NCBI RefSeq assembly: GCF_000368585.1 | Contig: NZ_KB849559.1 | Location: 62,001-126,000 of the forward strand | Direction of reading: 5' to 3' | Source of the DNA: Acinetobacter venetianus RAG-1 = CIP 110063 | Lineage (GTDB): Bacteria; Pseudomonadota; Gammaproteobacteria; Pseudomonadales; Moraxellaceae | DNA: 64,000 nt | Part shown: positions 25,190-34,254 of the stretch, one piece after another | Layout: each line of letters begins with the position of its first letter | Position numbering within the stretch: the stretch's first letter is position 1 | The notes under the pieces: generated by a model | Told to the model about the DNA's origin: nothing | What the model saw: only the letters and a program-made list of their open reading frames with translations | Database searches by the model: none | Program-made: the position numbers and the translations under genes

Positions 25190-26512
25190 ATGAAAAGTAT
25201 AATTTTAATTTTGCCATTTTTATTATTTCTCTCATCGCAGGTTTCAGCACAACCTGTGCAAAATATTCAGGAAATTCGCATTTCATTAGACAGTGTTTGG
25301 GTGGTTGTTGGGGGGATACTAGTCTTTTTTATGCAAGCTGGATTTGCTCTGATTGAAAGTGGGTCTGTACGTAGTAAAAACACCGTGAATGTGCTCATGA
25401 AAAACTATATGGACATGTGCATTGGTGGGTTGGTTTTTTGGCTGTTTGGTTTTGGTTTGATGTTTGGGCTTAATCAAACGGGTTGGGTCGGCTTAAGTCA
25501 TTTTATGCCTGATGCCTTAGATGATTGGCATTGGAATCTTCTGTTTTTCCAAATGATGTTTGCGGCTACAGCGACAACGATTGCGAGTGGTGCGATGGCT
25601 GAACGCATTCATTTCATGGCTTATGTGGTAAGTGCAATTATTGTGAGTGGTGTGATTTATCCAATATTCGGTAGTTGGGCTTGGGGTGGCTTGTTTGGTG
25701 GTGATGGTTGGTTAAAAGCACTCGGTTTTATTGATTTTGCAGGTTCAACGGTTGTTCATTCTATCGGTGGTTGGGTGGCATTGGCTGGAATTATTATCTT
25801 AGGGCCACGCCTAGGAAGATTTGGACGTAAGGGACAAAGCCACTTTTTAGCGGGGCATAACTTACCTTTAGTTGCGCTTGGTGGATTTATTTTATGGTTT
25901 GCTTGGTTTGGTTTTAATGCAGCTTCGACTGTTTCTGCAAGTGTTAGTATTGGGCGAATTGCTTTGAATACACATCTGGCTGCCTGTGCTGCTGCTGCGA
26001 CTTATATGATTCTTGCATTAATTCAATCTAAAGCCGTACTGATTCGTTACACCATTAATGCATCATTAGCTGGATTGGTTGCGATCACGGCTGGATGCGC
26101 AACCATGTCTCCATTGTATGCAGTGATTACAGGGGCTTTTGCGGGTTTATTGATTACGTTTGTTCCGCAACTTTTGGAAAAAATGCAGCTAGATGATGTG
26201 GTGGATGCAGTCGCCGTTCATGGTGTTTGTGGCGCATGGGGAACCATTGCTGCGGGGATTTTCTTGGAAAGTAATCCATTTAATTTGAATGTAATCGGTG
26301 TACAAGCACTGGGTGTTGGTGCGGCATTTATTTGGGGTTTTGGAGTTGCATTTATCATGTTCAAAGTACTGGATAAAGTTCTCGGTGGACTCCGAGTATC
26401 ACAACAGCATGAACAACGCGGTTTAGACTATACCGAGCATGCGGAGCTGTCTTATCCAGAGTTCCAGCGCGATTTAACGTTTGAAACTGACAATATTACT
26501 CATCGTCACTAA
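25190..26512 (+). CDS. amt: Ammonium transporter
   Basis: A 440-residue Amt/MEP/Rh channel protein of the inner membrane. The N-terminus has a hydrophobic signal-like helix ending QVSAQ, followed by eleven predicted membrane segments. Family landmarks include MQAGFALIESGSVRSKNTVNV, the first pore histidine in GSTVVHSIGGWVALAG, and the second in DAVAVHGVCGAWGTIAAG. AGGGGAAT lies just before the ATG. The sigma-54 promoter upstream suggests nitrogen-starvation control. No glnK precedes or follows, which is unusual for amt genes of proteobacteria; the next gene encodes an unknown protein. Confidence 0.95.
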   Translation: MKSIILILPFLLFLSSQVSAQPVQNIQEIRISLDSVWVVVGGILVFFMQAGFALIESGSVRSKNTVNVLMKNYMDMCIGGLVFWLFGFGLMFGLNQTGWVGLSHFMPDALDDWHWNLLFFQMMFAATATTIASGAMAERIHFMAYVVSAIIVSGVIYPIFGSWAWGGLFGGDGWLKALGFIDFAGSTVVHSIGGWVALAGIIILGPRLGRFGRKGQSHFLAGHNLPLVALGGFILWFAWFGFNAASTVSASVSIGRIALNTHLAACAAAATYMILALIQSKAVLIRYTINASLAGLVAITAGCATMSPLYAVITGAFAGLLITFVPQLLEKMQLDDVVDAVAVHGVCGAWGTIAAGIFLESNPFNLNVIGVQALGVGAAFIWGFGVAFIMFKVLDKVLGGLRVSQQHEQRGLDYTEHAELSYPEFQRDLTFETDNITHRH

Positions 26513-26524
26513 GAGGCGTTTGTT

Positions 26525-27142
26525 ATGGCTGAATTAACCATTGAACAAAAGAAATTAGCAGTAGAGAAAGGCTTGGCTCAGTTTATGCCTGATACCGTTT
26601 TACAACGTGTTTTGCAATATTGGGAAAGTGAATATGGCAATCAACCTTCTTTTGTTTTAAATCGTTTTCTGAGTGAGATTTGCACCAATGATGAGATGCG
26701 TCTACAGCGCAAAGATATGTTACGACAAGTATTACATGAAATATCTGTAGTAGAAAAACAGCAACGCTTAAAAGTTAAAAATGACAAAAGCGTTGCTGTT
26801 CCAAAGCAAGGGGAGGAGGTCGTTGACTCATTTCTGGCATTCTATGATTTTGTCATGGCGATTTTAAAATCTGTGGCTCGAAATGATTATCTAGAGTTTG
26901 TTGAAGAAATACAGCTCAAAATGAAGAAGCATCGATCGCTTGCGGAGTATTGGTATGTCGTTGGTTCTGAGAGAGAGTCTTTGCAACAGTTCTCACCACA
27001 AAATTATGCACCGATGATTACCGTACTTTATGCAATCTATTGTGACTTTTATGGTCCGATCAAAGCTGATCAGCTCTATGCGCTGATTAAAAATGATATC
27101 AAGCAACGCTATCCTGAGGTAGATGTAAAACAGTTTTTGTAG
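26525..27142 (+). CDS. Uncharacterised protein cotranscribed with amt
   Basis: A soluble, helix-rich, charged protein of 205 residues without signal peptide or membrane segment. It starts 12 bases after the amt stop with GAGG upstream and ends at a strong terminator, so it almost certainly shares the sigma-54 promoter of amt. Visible features are an N-terminal helical part with many Gln and Lys residues (residues 1-95) and a C-terminal part with aromatic-rich segments such as VDSFLAFYDFVMAIL and MITVLYAIYCDFYGP. I recognise no domain; it is not a PII protein, since the T-loop and the family core are absent. Confidence 0.75.
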   Translation: MAELTIEQKKLAVEKGLAQFMPDTVLQRVLQYWESEYGNQPSFVLNRFLSEICTNDEMRLQRKDMLRQVLHEISVVEKQQRLKVKNDKSVAVPKQGEEVVDSFLAFYDFVMAILKSVARNDYLEFVEEIQLKMKKHRSLAEYWYVVGSERESLQQFSPQNYAPMITVLYAIYCDFYGPIKADQLYALIKNDIKQRYPEVDVKQFL

Positions 27143-27151
27143 GCATAAAAA

Positions 27152-27176
27152 AGCGACCGATTCGGTCGCTTTTTTT
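27152..27176. terminator. Bidirectional terminator amt operon / rsfS
   Basis: 8-bp GC-rich stem (27152-27159 with 27163-27170), six A before and seven T after, between convergent genes. Confidence 0.92.
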
Positions 27177-27186
27177 GAGCTAATTT

Positions 27187-27585
27187 TTAAGCTACAGATT
27201 CTGGTGCACGCCATAAGCTTTCTAAGTCATAAAACTTACGCGCAGTAGGTAACATTACATGTACAACGACATAACCTAGATCGATTAAGATCCACTCTGC
27301 ATCACGTTCACCTTCGACACCGAGTGGGCGGAAGCCTGCTTTACGTGCTTCATCAGCAACATTATCAGCAAGTGCTTTGACATGACGAGTTGAAGTACCG
27401 CTTGCGATTACAATCGCATCGGCAACATTGCTAATAGAACTTACATCAAGTTCTAAAATATCTTTGGCTTTTACATCAGTAAGGGCTTCATGTACAACTT
27501 TTAAGCAAGCATGTACATCTTTGTTGGATGTTTTGATTTTTAGGTCGTGAGAATTAGAAGCGCTGGGCGATGGTTCTAAATTCAT
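27187..27585 (-). CDS. rsfS: Ribosome silencing factor RsfS
   Basis: RsfS binds ribosomal protein uL14 and blocks subunit joining, lowering translation in stationary phase. The core from KDVHACLKVVHEAL to RKFYDLESLW has the family pattern, with DAIVIASGTSTRHVKALADNV and VEGERDAEWILIDLGYVVVHVM (given in part) as landmarks. From ATG 27585 the product has 132 residues; an in-frame ATG at 27615 or TTG at 27621 would add up to 12. The upstream region forms a long hairpin (27590-27628) that covers the earlier ATG, and TTGACA plus AAATAT with a 17-base spacer also lies inside it. The start is therefore uncertain. Confidence 0.92.
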   Translation of the reverse strand: MNLEPSPSASNSHDLKIKTSNKDVHACLKVVHEALTDVKAKDILELDVSSISNVADAIVIASGTSTRHVKALADNVADEARKAGFRPLGVEGERDAEWILIDLGYVVVHVMLPTARKFYDLESLWRAPESVA

Positions 27586-27589
27586 AGAG

Positions 27590-27628
27590 GGTATATTTTC
27601 CTGACAATTGCTCATTGTCAAATATACC
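27590..27628 (-). promoter_or_regulatory. Long inverted repeat at the rsfS start
   Basis: Outer arms of nine bases (27590-27598 with 27620-27628) and inner arms GACAAT/ATTGTC (27603-27608 with 27614-27619), a 4-base bulge and a 5-base loop. It contains the upstream ATG (27615) and possible -35 and -10 boxes, so it may be either an RNA hairpin or a protein-binding dyad over the promoter. Confidence 0.5.
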
Positions 27629-27666
27629 GTTTTTCTCTATGGAATTCAAATTTCAGCAGTAACAGT

Positions 27667-28461
27667 TTATGTATTCACATCATTTGAAAAATACTTATTT
27701 TTCCATGCAAAAGATTGATCTGATTGAGTTTTTGGTCTGTATTCGGCTGCGATTAGACCTTGGTAGTCACTTTGCAATAACCAGTCAAAGATCTGCTTGT
27801 ATGGGATATTTCCAGTATCTGGCTCATTACGATTTGGGCAATCTGCAAATTGAATATGCCCAATTTGATGCAAATTTTCTTGCAAACCTGTCAGAACATC
27901 TTCACCCATCATTGCCATATGGTAGCAATCGTATTGCATTTTTAGTTTTGGATGATTAACCGCTTCAAGCATTTCTTGAGCTTGTGCAATATTTTGTACC
28001 AAAAAGCGGGGCATATCTGTGCCATTGATCATTTCAATAACAGGTTCAATGCCTTGTTCTGTGAGCATATGGCAAGCAAGTTTAAGGTTGTTTGAAAGCG
28101 TATTTAGGCAAGGCAGTAAATCAGCATCCAAGGGCTGTTTGCCTGCGAGGATGTTTACACGAGGTACATTGAGTGCATTTGCGTATTCGATTGCAAGCTC
28201 TAAAGCATGATGAAACTCGAGCTCTCTTCCGGGTACACCCGCTAGTCCATTTCCACCTTGCATGAGGTCACCTGCTGGTACGTTTATTAAACCAAGCGAT
28301 AAATTATATTGTTCGAGTTGAGTGCGTATATCCGATATATCAAGTTCATAGGGGAACTGTATTTCTACGTGTTGGAATCCATGTGCGTGGGCTAAAGCAA
28401 AACGTTCAATTAACGGTACTTCAGTAAAAATCATGGATAAGTTGATGGCAAGTTGGCTCAT
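27667..28461 (-). CDS. hyi: Hydroxypyruvate isomerase family protein
   Basis: A TIM-barrel sugar-phosphate-isomerase-like enzyme of 264 residues; the family interconverts hydroxypyruvate and tartronate semialdehyde. Visible features are LSMIFTEVPLIERF at the start, GHIQFADCPNRNEPDTG and the metal-ligand segments EMINGTDMP and YDCYHM. The start at 28461 (MSQLAIN) follows GGGAG; an in-frame ATG at 28482 would add seven residues. It sits 24 bases after the reductase gene, with which it forms an operon linking hydroxypyruvate to D-glycerate. No glyoxylate carboligase (gcl) is in the window. The related OtnI family cannot be fully excluded. Confidence 0.85.
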   Translation of the reverse strand: MSQLAINLSMIFTEVPLIERFALAHAHGFQHVEIQFPYELDISDIRTQLEQYNLSLGLINVPAGDLMQGGNGLAGVPGRELEFHHALELAIEYANALNVPRVNILAGKQPLDADLLPCLNTLSNNLKLACHMLTEQGIEPVIEMINGTDMPRFLVQNIAQAQEMLEAVNHPKLKMQYDCYHMAMMGEDVLTGLQENLHQIGHIQFADCPNRNEPDTGNIPYKQIFDWLLQSDYQGLIAAEYRPKTQSDQSFAWKNKYFSNDVNT

Positions 28462-28485
28462 TTTCAAACTCCCTGATTTCATAAA

Positions 28486-29352
28486 TTATTGTTCTATATA
28501 TTGAATGATAGTAGCTAAATCATTCTCAGCAAAGCCATTTTCTTGGTGGGCTTGTAACTGTTGTAGAGCTTTTTGTGCAACAGGAATGTTTAAGTTAAAG
28601 CCTTCTGCAAGTTGAACAGCATTATTTAAATCTTTAGAGAGGGTTTGTACTTTCCATTGCACGGGTTCAAAGATATGAGTTGCCATGCGTGGTGCAAGAA
28701 TTTGAAAGGGTTTTGAGTCAGCGAAGCCGCCTGCAAGTGCTGGTGCAAGTAATGTGGTGTCGACACCAGCTTGATCGGCAAGTGCAACGGCTTCAGCAAT
28801 TAAAGTACTATTTGCTGCTACGATTAACTGATTACAAATTTTGGTGGCTTGGCCAGTTCCAGATTCACCCATACGAGTGACACGTTGGGAAAGTACATCG
28901 TAAATTGGATTGAGACGTTGAATTGCCTCAGCATTTCCACCCGCAAAGATCACCAAAGTGCCTTGTTCTGCACCGAGTGTTCCACCTGAAACAGGGGAGT
29001 CAATCCATGTGACTTCTTGCTCTTGACTTGCTTGAGCAAGTTCGAGCGTCGCCGCTACGGAGAGACTGGAAAAATCTACAATGATTTGATTGGGTTGTAA
29101 GTAAGATTCAATTTGGGCAAAAACACTTTGTACAGCTTTATCATCGGCAAGACAGGTCAAGATCACGGGATATTTTGCGATTTCATCAAGTTCGAGTGCG
29201 AGTGCACCTTCTTGAATGAGCGGGTCGCAAGCATGTTGGCTACGATTCCATACAGCAACAGTATAGCCAGCTTTTAAAAGACGACTGGTCATCCTTGTGC
29301 CCATTAAGCCCATTCCTAAGAAGGCGATAGGGGTTTGTTGGTCGATTTTCAT
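28486..29352 (-). CDS. 2-hydroxy-3-oxopropionate (tartronate semialdehyde) reductase-like
   Basis: A 288-residue member of the beta-hydroxyacid dehydrogenase family. The N-terminal Rossmann site is IAFLGMGLMGTRMTSRLLKAGY, with Asn-Arg-Ser after the second strand consistent with NADP(H). The substrate motif is DSPVSGGTLGAEQGTL and the catalytic lysine lies in GTGQATKICNQLI (Lys near 173). Together with the downstream hydroxypyruvate isomerase gene it suggests reduction of tartronate semialdehyde to glycerate, but family members also act on 3-hydroxyisobutyrate, so the substrate is inferred from context. Confidence 0.87.
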   Translation of the reverse strand: MKIDQQTPIAFLGMGLMGTRMTSRLLKAGYTVAVWNRSQHACDPLIQEGALALELDEIAKYPVILTCLADDKAVQSVFAQIESYLQPNQIIVDFSSLSVAATLELAQASQEQEVTWIDSPVSGGTLGAEQGTLVIFAGGNAEAIQRLNPIYDVLSQRVTRMGESGTGQATKICNQLIVAANSTLIAEAVALADQAGVDTTLLAPALAGGFADSKPFQILAPRMATHIFEPVQWKVQTLSKDLNNAVQLAEGFNLNIPVAQKALQQLQAHQENGFAENDLATIIQYIEQ

Positions 29353-29472
29353 GCTGTTTGCCTATGCTTTGTTCTTGTCCTAAAGAAGTCTCGCAGAGTT
29401 GATGCGCTATTGCTAGTCAACCTTTACTGAATTAAGGGTTAGCTTGGAAAAGTGAGCTGTTGAATATTAGGT

Positions 29473-29508
29473 AATCCATTCCTATTTTTATAGGAATGGA
29501 TTTTTTGT
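29473..29508. terminator. Hairpin after the crotonase gene
   Basis: 12-bp perfect stem (29473-29484 with 29491-29502) and a 6-base loop directly after the crotonase stop. The T run is on the + strand (29501-29506); in the crotonase direction the tail is T-poor, so termination there would be weaker. Confidence 0.6.
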
Positions 29509-30297
29509 TTATTTGTATTGGCGTGGGAGAAATTGCACTTCAGGGTTTTTATCCTTTTTGCGTGCAAGTCCGCTATTTTTACCTAACAGCAGTTTAAGTT
29601 GCCACAGCTTTTCTAAGCGTAAAGCTTTCTCTGGTTGGTGTTCCATTGCATCCAGTACACGTTTCGCTGCCATAATTGCATCTGGAGAGCGTTGAAGCAT
29701 TTCTTGAGCAATCGTATTTGCTTTTGCTAATGGATCATTATCCAAATGCGTCACCAGACCAATTTCTTTAGCGTATTCAGCATCAAAGATACGTGCAGTG
29801 AGCGTAAGTTCTTTGGCTAAGTCAACACCAATAAGGCCCTTCAATGAACGAGTTAAGCCCATATCTGGCACTAAGCCCCAACGGCTTTCCATAATCGACA
29901 TTTGGGTGCTCGGTGTTGCAATCCGAATATCAGCAGCAAGCGCGAGTTGCATACCCGCACCAAAGCAATAGCCTTCGATTGCCGCAATCACTGGAATCGG
30001 CAGGTTCTGCCAAATCAAGAATGCTTTTTGGAATAAGCTTTGTCCTGGTTTGATCAGTTCCCATGCAGCAAATGCTGTATTTTTTGGATTGTTTAAATCA
30101 GAAAGGTCAATGCCAGCACTAAAGACATTTGCTTCACCCGTTAAAATGACACAACGAATAGAACGATCTTTTTCAATTTTCTTTGCAGTCGCAACCAGTT
30201 CTTTCAGTAAAGCAAAGCTCATTGCATTACGTTTATCTGGACGATTTAAAGAGACTGTTGCGATTCCATTGTTCTTTTCAACGCGTAAAAGTGCCAT
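29509..30297 (-). CDS. Crotonase / enoyl-CoA hydratase family protein
   Basis: A 262-residue crotonase-fold enzyme acting on acyl-CoA thioesters. The N-terminus IATVSLNRPDKRNAMSF and the oxyanion-hole segments FSAGIDLSDL and EGYCFGAGMQLALAADIRIA are present. The second catalytic position reads MESRWGLVPDMGLTRSL; Glu in MESRWGLVPD and Asp in PDMG suggest an isomerase/hydratase-like site rather than a pure hydratase with two glutamates. The gene is a single unit. The substrate cannot be fixed from sequence; other options are dienoyl-CoA isomerase-like or dehalogenase-like members. Confidence 0.85.
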   Translation of the reverse strand: MALLRVEKNNGIATVSLNRPDKRNAMSFALLKELVATAKKIEKDRSIRCVILTGEANVFSAGIDLSDLNNPKNTAFAAWELIKPGQSLFQKAFLIWQNLPIPVIAAIEGYCFGAGMQLALAADIRIATPSTQMSIMESRWGLVPDMGLTRSLKGLIGVDLAKELTLTARIFDAEYAKEIGLVTHLDNDPLAKANTIAQEMLQRSPDAIMAAKRVLDAMEHQPEKALRLEKLWQLKLLLGKNSGLARKKDKNPEVQFLPRQYK

Positions 30298-30372
30298 CTG
30301 CCTTACTCTTATTGTGTTTGATGAGGCAGCATAGCATGAGTCCTAATAGCGAAACATGACACATCAGTCACA

Positions 30373-33183
30373 TTAATTTTCATTAGCATATAGAACGAGA
30401 TTTGCTGCCTGTCTGACTTGTTCAATTGCAAAATTCAACTCATTAAAACGATGATTGGTTTCATTAATGAATATCTCATCTGCTTTACGGCGTTCTTTGC
30501 GTAAGGTTGAAACAAATTGCTCAAATTCACCCGCAACACGTTGCAAAGTTGGTGTTCCGACATAACGAGTAGCACCATATAAGCGATGTAGTACATGCTC
30601 TAATTGAGGGAAGTCTTCAAGTTCGATCAGTTGTTGCATTTCAGTAAGTTCACCCTCAAAGCTGTCAACTAACATTCGTAATAAATCTTGAGCAAGGTCT
30701 TCTTTATTTGCTGCAAGCTGGACACTTTGCTGCCAATTTAGAATTTGTGGATCAATTGATTCGATTGGGTGTTTTTGCTCTGTGGCGATGGGTTGAGCGA
30801 TAAAATTATTCTTAGTCCAATGGGTAAGAATTTGAATGATCTGCTCCATTTGGATTGGTTTTGTTACATAATCATTCATGCCTACTTTTAATAGTTTTTG
30901 CTTCTCATCTGCAAGTGCATGGGCTGTAAGCGCAATAATTGGCAGTTGCATGCCTGTATCTAAAGTCGACTCTAATGAACGTATTGCACGGGTGGTATCA
31001 ATCCCAGACATAACTGGCATTTGAATATCCATAAAGACTAAGTCAAATGGCGGAAGATTTTGTTCGATACGTTCTTGAATAATATCAATCGCTTTTTGAC
31101 CGCTCAGCGCTTTGGTAGTCGCGACATTCAATTCACCTAATAACGCTTCGAGTACGATCAGGTTTGGCAGATGATCATCTACTGCAAGGATGTGTAACCC
31201 TTGACCATTAAAGTCTTCTGGCTCTTGTTCGAAGATGGGTTGATTGCCCAACAACTGTACCAATTCACGACGGCTTAATGGTTGATACAGTGGGCGGGCA
31301 CGGTATTCATTCAGCATGTTTGGCTCAAGACTCATTTGATAGCCATAAACTGCTAAATTGCCACTATAACGTTGGCGGATTTCTTTGAGTAACGCTTCAG
31401 TATCACCACTATGGTCGACGATTAGCCAAGTGCTTTCTTGTTGATTTAGATGATTTAATCGACTAAATAAATCTAATATCGACTGCGTTTCGATATGTGA
31501 GACATGATAATTTTCTAAATACGAACGTAGTACGCTCGCAGTTGCAGGGTGAGCCAAATAAGACACCACTTGCAAATGATCAAAATGTGGATGCTCTACA
31601 AAGTCATGCTCTTCTTCAACTTTAAATAGGGCTGTGAACCAGAAAGTTGAACCTTTATCCGTTGGCGCACGATCTTGGTTATCCTCGAAGCCAATTTGAC
31701 CATGCATTAAGTGTACAAGTTGCTTAGAAATAGCTAAGCCGAGTCCTGTTCCACCGAATTGACGAGTGACGGAAGCATCACCTTGAGAGAAAGATTCAAA
31801 TAAACGTTTGCGGTCTGTGCCACTTAGACCGATACCACTATCCTGTACGCTGAAATGTAGTAAACATTGGCCAATGTCATCATCTTCCATACGGACACGA
31901 ACAATGATTTCGCCGTCTGGTGTAAATTTGATGGCATTAGAAATAAGGTTGGTGAGAATTTGCTTAAAACGTAACGCATCGCCAATCACATGCTGAGGGA
32001 TGTTTTCAGCATAGTAGAATGCCATGTTGATATGTTTCTGCGCTGCTAGAGGAGAGAGCATATCCATCACATCAAAGATGGCTTCCTCAAGATCAAAAGG
32101 TGCGGTTTCGAGTTCTAATTTTCCTGCATCAATTTTAGAAAAATCTAATACATCATTGATCAATGCCAATAGGTGAGCAGAGGATTTACGAATCGTTTGT
32201 AGATAGAGATTTTGCTCATTACTTAAATTTTGTTGACGCAATAATAAGTGAATAAAGCCATCAATACTGTTCAGTGGTGTTCTTAGTTCATGGCTGATAT
32301 TGGCCAAAAATACTGATTTTGATTGGTTTGATGAAATCGCTTGGTCGCGTGCTTGACGATAAGTAATGTTCTGAACTTCTAAGGTATCTAAAGTACGGCG
32401 TAAATCTTCTTCCGTTTGTTCTGTATGTTCTTTTAATTCTAAAAAGCTAAAGTGCAGACGCTTCACGACATTGGCAATATCTCTTTGCAGTAGGCGTAAC
32501 TCACCTGTGCTATTGACGACAATGTGTTGATCTAAAGTATCTGCATTAAGGCGCTGCATTTGCATACGAATTTCATAGAGCGGTGCTAACCAGCGACGTG
32601 AGAATACATTTAAACAAAATAATAAAATAAGAAGTGTGATTAAGCCTGTCACAACTAAAGAAAGTAAAATTTTATAGCGTGCCAACTCAAGCGGTTGGTT
32701 ATCTAACTCGATCATGAGCCAGACAGAGTTTGGATTGCCAATATCTAGTTTTGAACCGTAGATACTGTTGTGATTGTGTTTGATTGGCCCAAAGAAATTA
32801 CTGTTGTTTGGAAAGCTTGGCCAGAAGCGGTTATTTTGATAACCAACACTGAGATAAGTTTGACCTTTGTTGTCGATTAAAACCGCACGTTGCAGATTCT
32901 TCTCATCAAACATTTTTTGCAGAATGTTTTGCGCACGATCATATTGATCCGGGCGTTCTTGCACGAGTCGGAGTAAATCAATTGCCGTTTGGTGATAGCG
33001 CGCTAAAATTGCTGAAGCATCAGAACGTTGCTGTTGTTTTGCTGCATTTGTTGTTTCAGATAAAACCCAAAGTGTCCCCACGCTGGTCAAAATAGCAATC
33101 GGCACTAAAATAAGTGCAATCAGTTGTCCGTAAGCATGATTGAGCCGTAATCGTTTCGATAAAGTTTTATTGAAATTGGACAT
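30373..33183 (-). CDS. gacS: Hybrid sensor histidine kinase GacS/BarA type
   Basis: A tripartite membrane kinase of 936 residues that feeds the GacA response regulator and thereby the Csr/Rsm system. Order of domains: transmembrane helix near 15-38, periplasmic segment, second helix near 165-187, HAMP, HisKA with His298 in ANISHELRTPLNS, HATPase with the GTGLGLAISKQLV box, a degenerate receiver, a receiver with phospho-acceptor Asp719 in FMDIQMPVMSG, and a C-terminal Hpt domain with His866 in HRLYGATRYVG. All phosphorelay residues are present. The start at 33183 (MSNFNKTL) is preferred over an in-frame TTG nine codons upstream. gacA is not adjacent. Confidence 0.94.
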   Translation of the reverse strand: MSNFNKTLSKRLRLNHAYGQLIALILVPIAILTSVGTLWVLSETTNAAKQQQRSDASAILARYHQTAIDLLRLVQERPDQYDRAQNILQKMFDEKNLQRAVLIDNKGQTYLSVGYQNNRFWPSFPNNSNFFGPIKHNHNSIYGSKLDIGNPNSVWLMIELDNQPLELARYKILLSLVVTGLITLLILLFCLNVFSRRWLAPLYEIRMQMQRLNADTLDQHIVVNSTGELRLLQRDIANVVKRLHFSFLELKEHTEQTEEDLRRTLDTLEVQNITYRQARDQAISSNQSKSVFLANISHELRTPLNSIDGFIHLLLRQQNLSNEQNLYLQTIRKSSAHLLALINDVLDFSKIDAGKLELETAPFDLEEAIFDVMDMLSPLAAQKHINMAFYYAENIPQHVIGDALRFKQILTNLISNAIKFTPDGEIIVRVRMEDDDIGQCLLHFSVQDSGIGLSGTDRKRLFESFSQGDASVTRQFGGTGLGLAISKQLVHLMHGQIGFEDNQDRAPTDKGSTFWFTALFKVEEEHDFVEHPHFDHLQVVSYLAHPATASVLRSYLENYHVSHIETQSILDLFSRLNHLNQQESTWLIVDHSGDTEALLKEIRQRYSGNLAVYGYQMSLEPNMLNEYRARPLYQPLSRRELVQLLGNQPIFEQEPEDFNGQGLHILAVDDHLPNLIVLEALLGELNVATTKALSGQKAIDIIQERIEQNLPPFDLVFMDIQMPVMSGIDTTRAIRSLESTLDTGMQLPIIALTAHALADEKQKLLKVGMNDYVTKPIQMEQIIQILTHWTKNNFIAQPIATEQKHPIESIDPQILNWQQSVQLAANKEDLAQDLLRMLVDSFEGELTEMQQLIELEDFPQLEHVLHRLYGATRYVGTPTLQRVAGEFEQFVSTLRKERRKADEIFINETNHRFNELNFAIEQVRQAANLVLYANEN

Positions 33184-33330
33184 AGTGCGGTCAGATTTAT
33201 CATTCTGCAAAACATCTTAGCACGCTTTAATAACAGCGAGGCATTAGCAGCCAATAAAAAGCATATTGAAAAGGTGCAGTATTTCCGTTTTTTTCATACA
33301 ATAGACGCCACCTTAATATCGGTGTCGATC

Positions 33331-34254
33331 ATGACGAATACGCAAACTGATTTTCTAGCAGACGAATTTTTACTCGACTATTATGTTGGTAAAAGCCCAC
33401 TGGTGCGTTTACAGCGTTTAGCAAGTCATACAAGCGCAACGGTATTAGCAAAATTAGAAGGCAATAACCCTGCTGGTTCCGTGAAAGATCGTCCAGCGTA
33501 TAACATGATTATTCAAGCCGAAAAGCGTGGTCAAATTCAGCCCGGTGATACCTTGATTGAAGCAACCAGTGGTAATACAGGGATTGCACTCGCTATGGTC
33601 GCAGCGATGCGTGGCTATAAAATGAAATTGATTATGCCAAATAATATGAGTCAAGAGCGTAAAGACGCAATGTTGGCTTATGGCGCAGAATTAATAGAAG
33701 TGACGCAGCAACAAGGTATGGAAGGTGCGCGTGACCTTGCCATGCAAATGCAAGCAGAAGGCAAAGGATATGTGCTCAATCAGTTTGGTAATCCAGACAA
33801 TGTAGAAGCTCATTATCTGACTACAGGTCCTGAAATTTGGAAACAAACAGGCGGAAAGATTACCCATTTTGTGAGTTCAATGGGAACTACGGGCACAATC
33901 ATGGGTGTTTCCAAATACTTAAAAGAACAAAATCCAGAGATTCAGATTGTTGGTTTGCAACCTTCAGATGGTTCAAGTATTGCTGGTATTCGCCGTTGGC
34001 CTGAAGAATATTTACCAACGATTTTTGATCGCAGCCGTGTCGATCGTATTATTGATATTCCGCAAATTGAAGCTGAACGTACTATGCGTCAACTGGCGCG
34101 TAAAGAAGGCATTAGCGCAGGTACTTCTTCTGGTGGCGCGGTTTGGGCTTCATTGCGTATTGCGGAAGAAAATCCTGATGCGGTCATTGTTTGTATCATT
34201 TGTGATCGTGGTGATCGTTATCTATCAACGGGATTATTCTCCGTACAAGATTAG
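33331..34254 (+). CDS. cysM: Cysteine synthase B
   Basis: A PLP enzyme that makes cysteine from O-acetylserine and sulfide (CysM also accepts thiosulfate). The 307-residue protein carries the PLP lysine Lys52 in NPAGSVKDRPA, the substrate loop EATSGNTGIALAM and the phosphate cup MGTTGTIMG. The motif QPSDGSSIAGIRRWPEEYLP is typical of CysM rather than CysK. The start at 33331 (MTNTQTDF) is supported by family length; the reading frame is open to 33274 but the extra residues have no similarity. It is divergent from gacS. Confidence 0.95.
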   Translation: MTNTQTDFLADEFLLDYYVGKSPLVRLQRLASHTSATVLAKLEGNNPAGSVKDRPAYNMIIQAEKRGQIQPGDTLIEATSGNTGIALAMVAAMRGYKMKLIMPNNMSQERKDAMLAYGAELIEVTQQQGMEGARDLAMQMQAEGKGYVLNQFGNPDNVEAHYLTTGPEIWKQTGGKITHFVSSMGTTGTIMGVSKYLKEQNPEIQIVGLQPSDGSSIAGIRRWPEEYLPTIFDRSRVDRIIDIPQIEAERTMRQLARKEGISAGTSSGGAVWASLRIAEENPDAVIVCIICDRGDRYLSTGLFSVQD

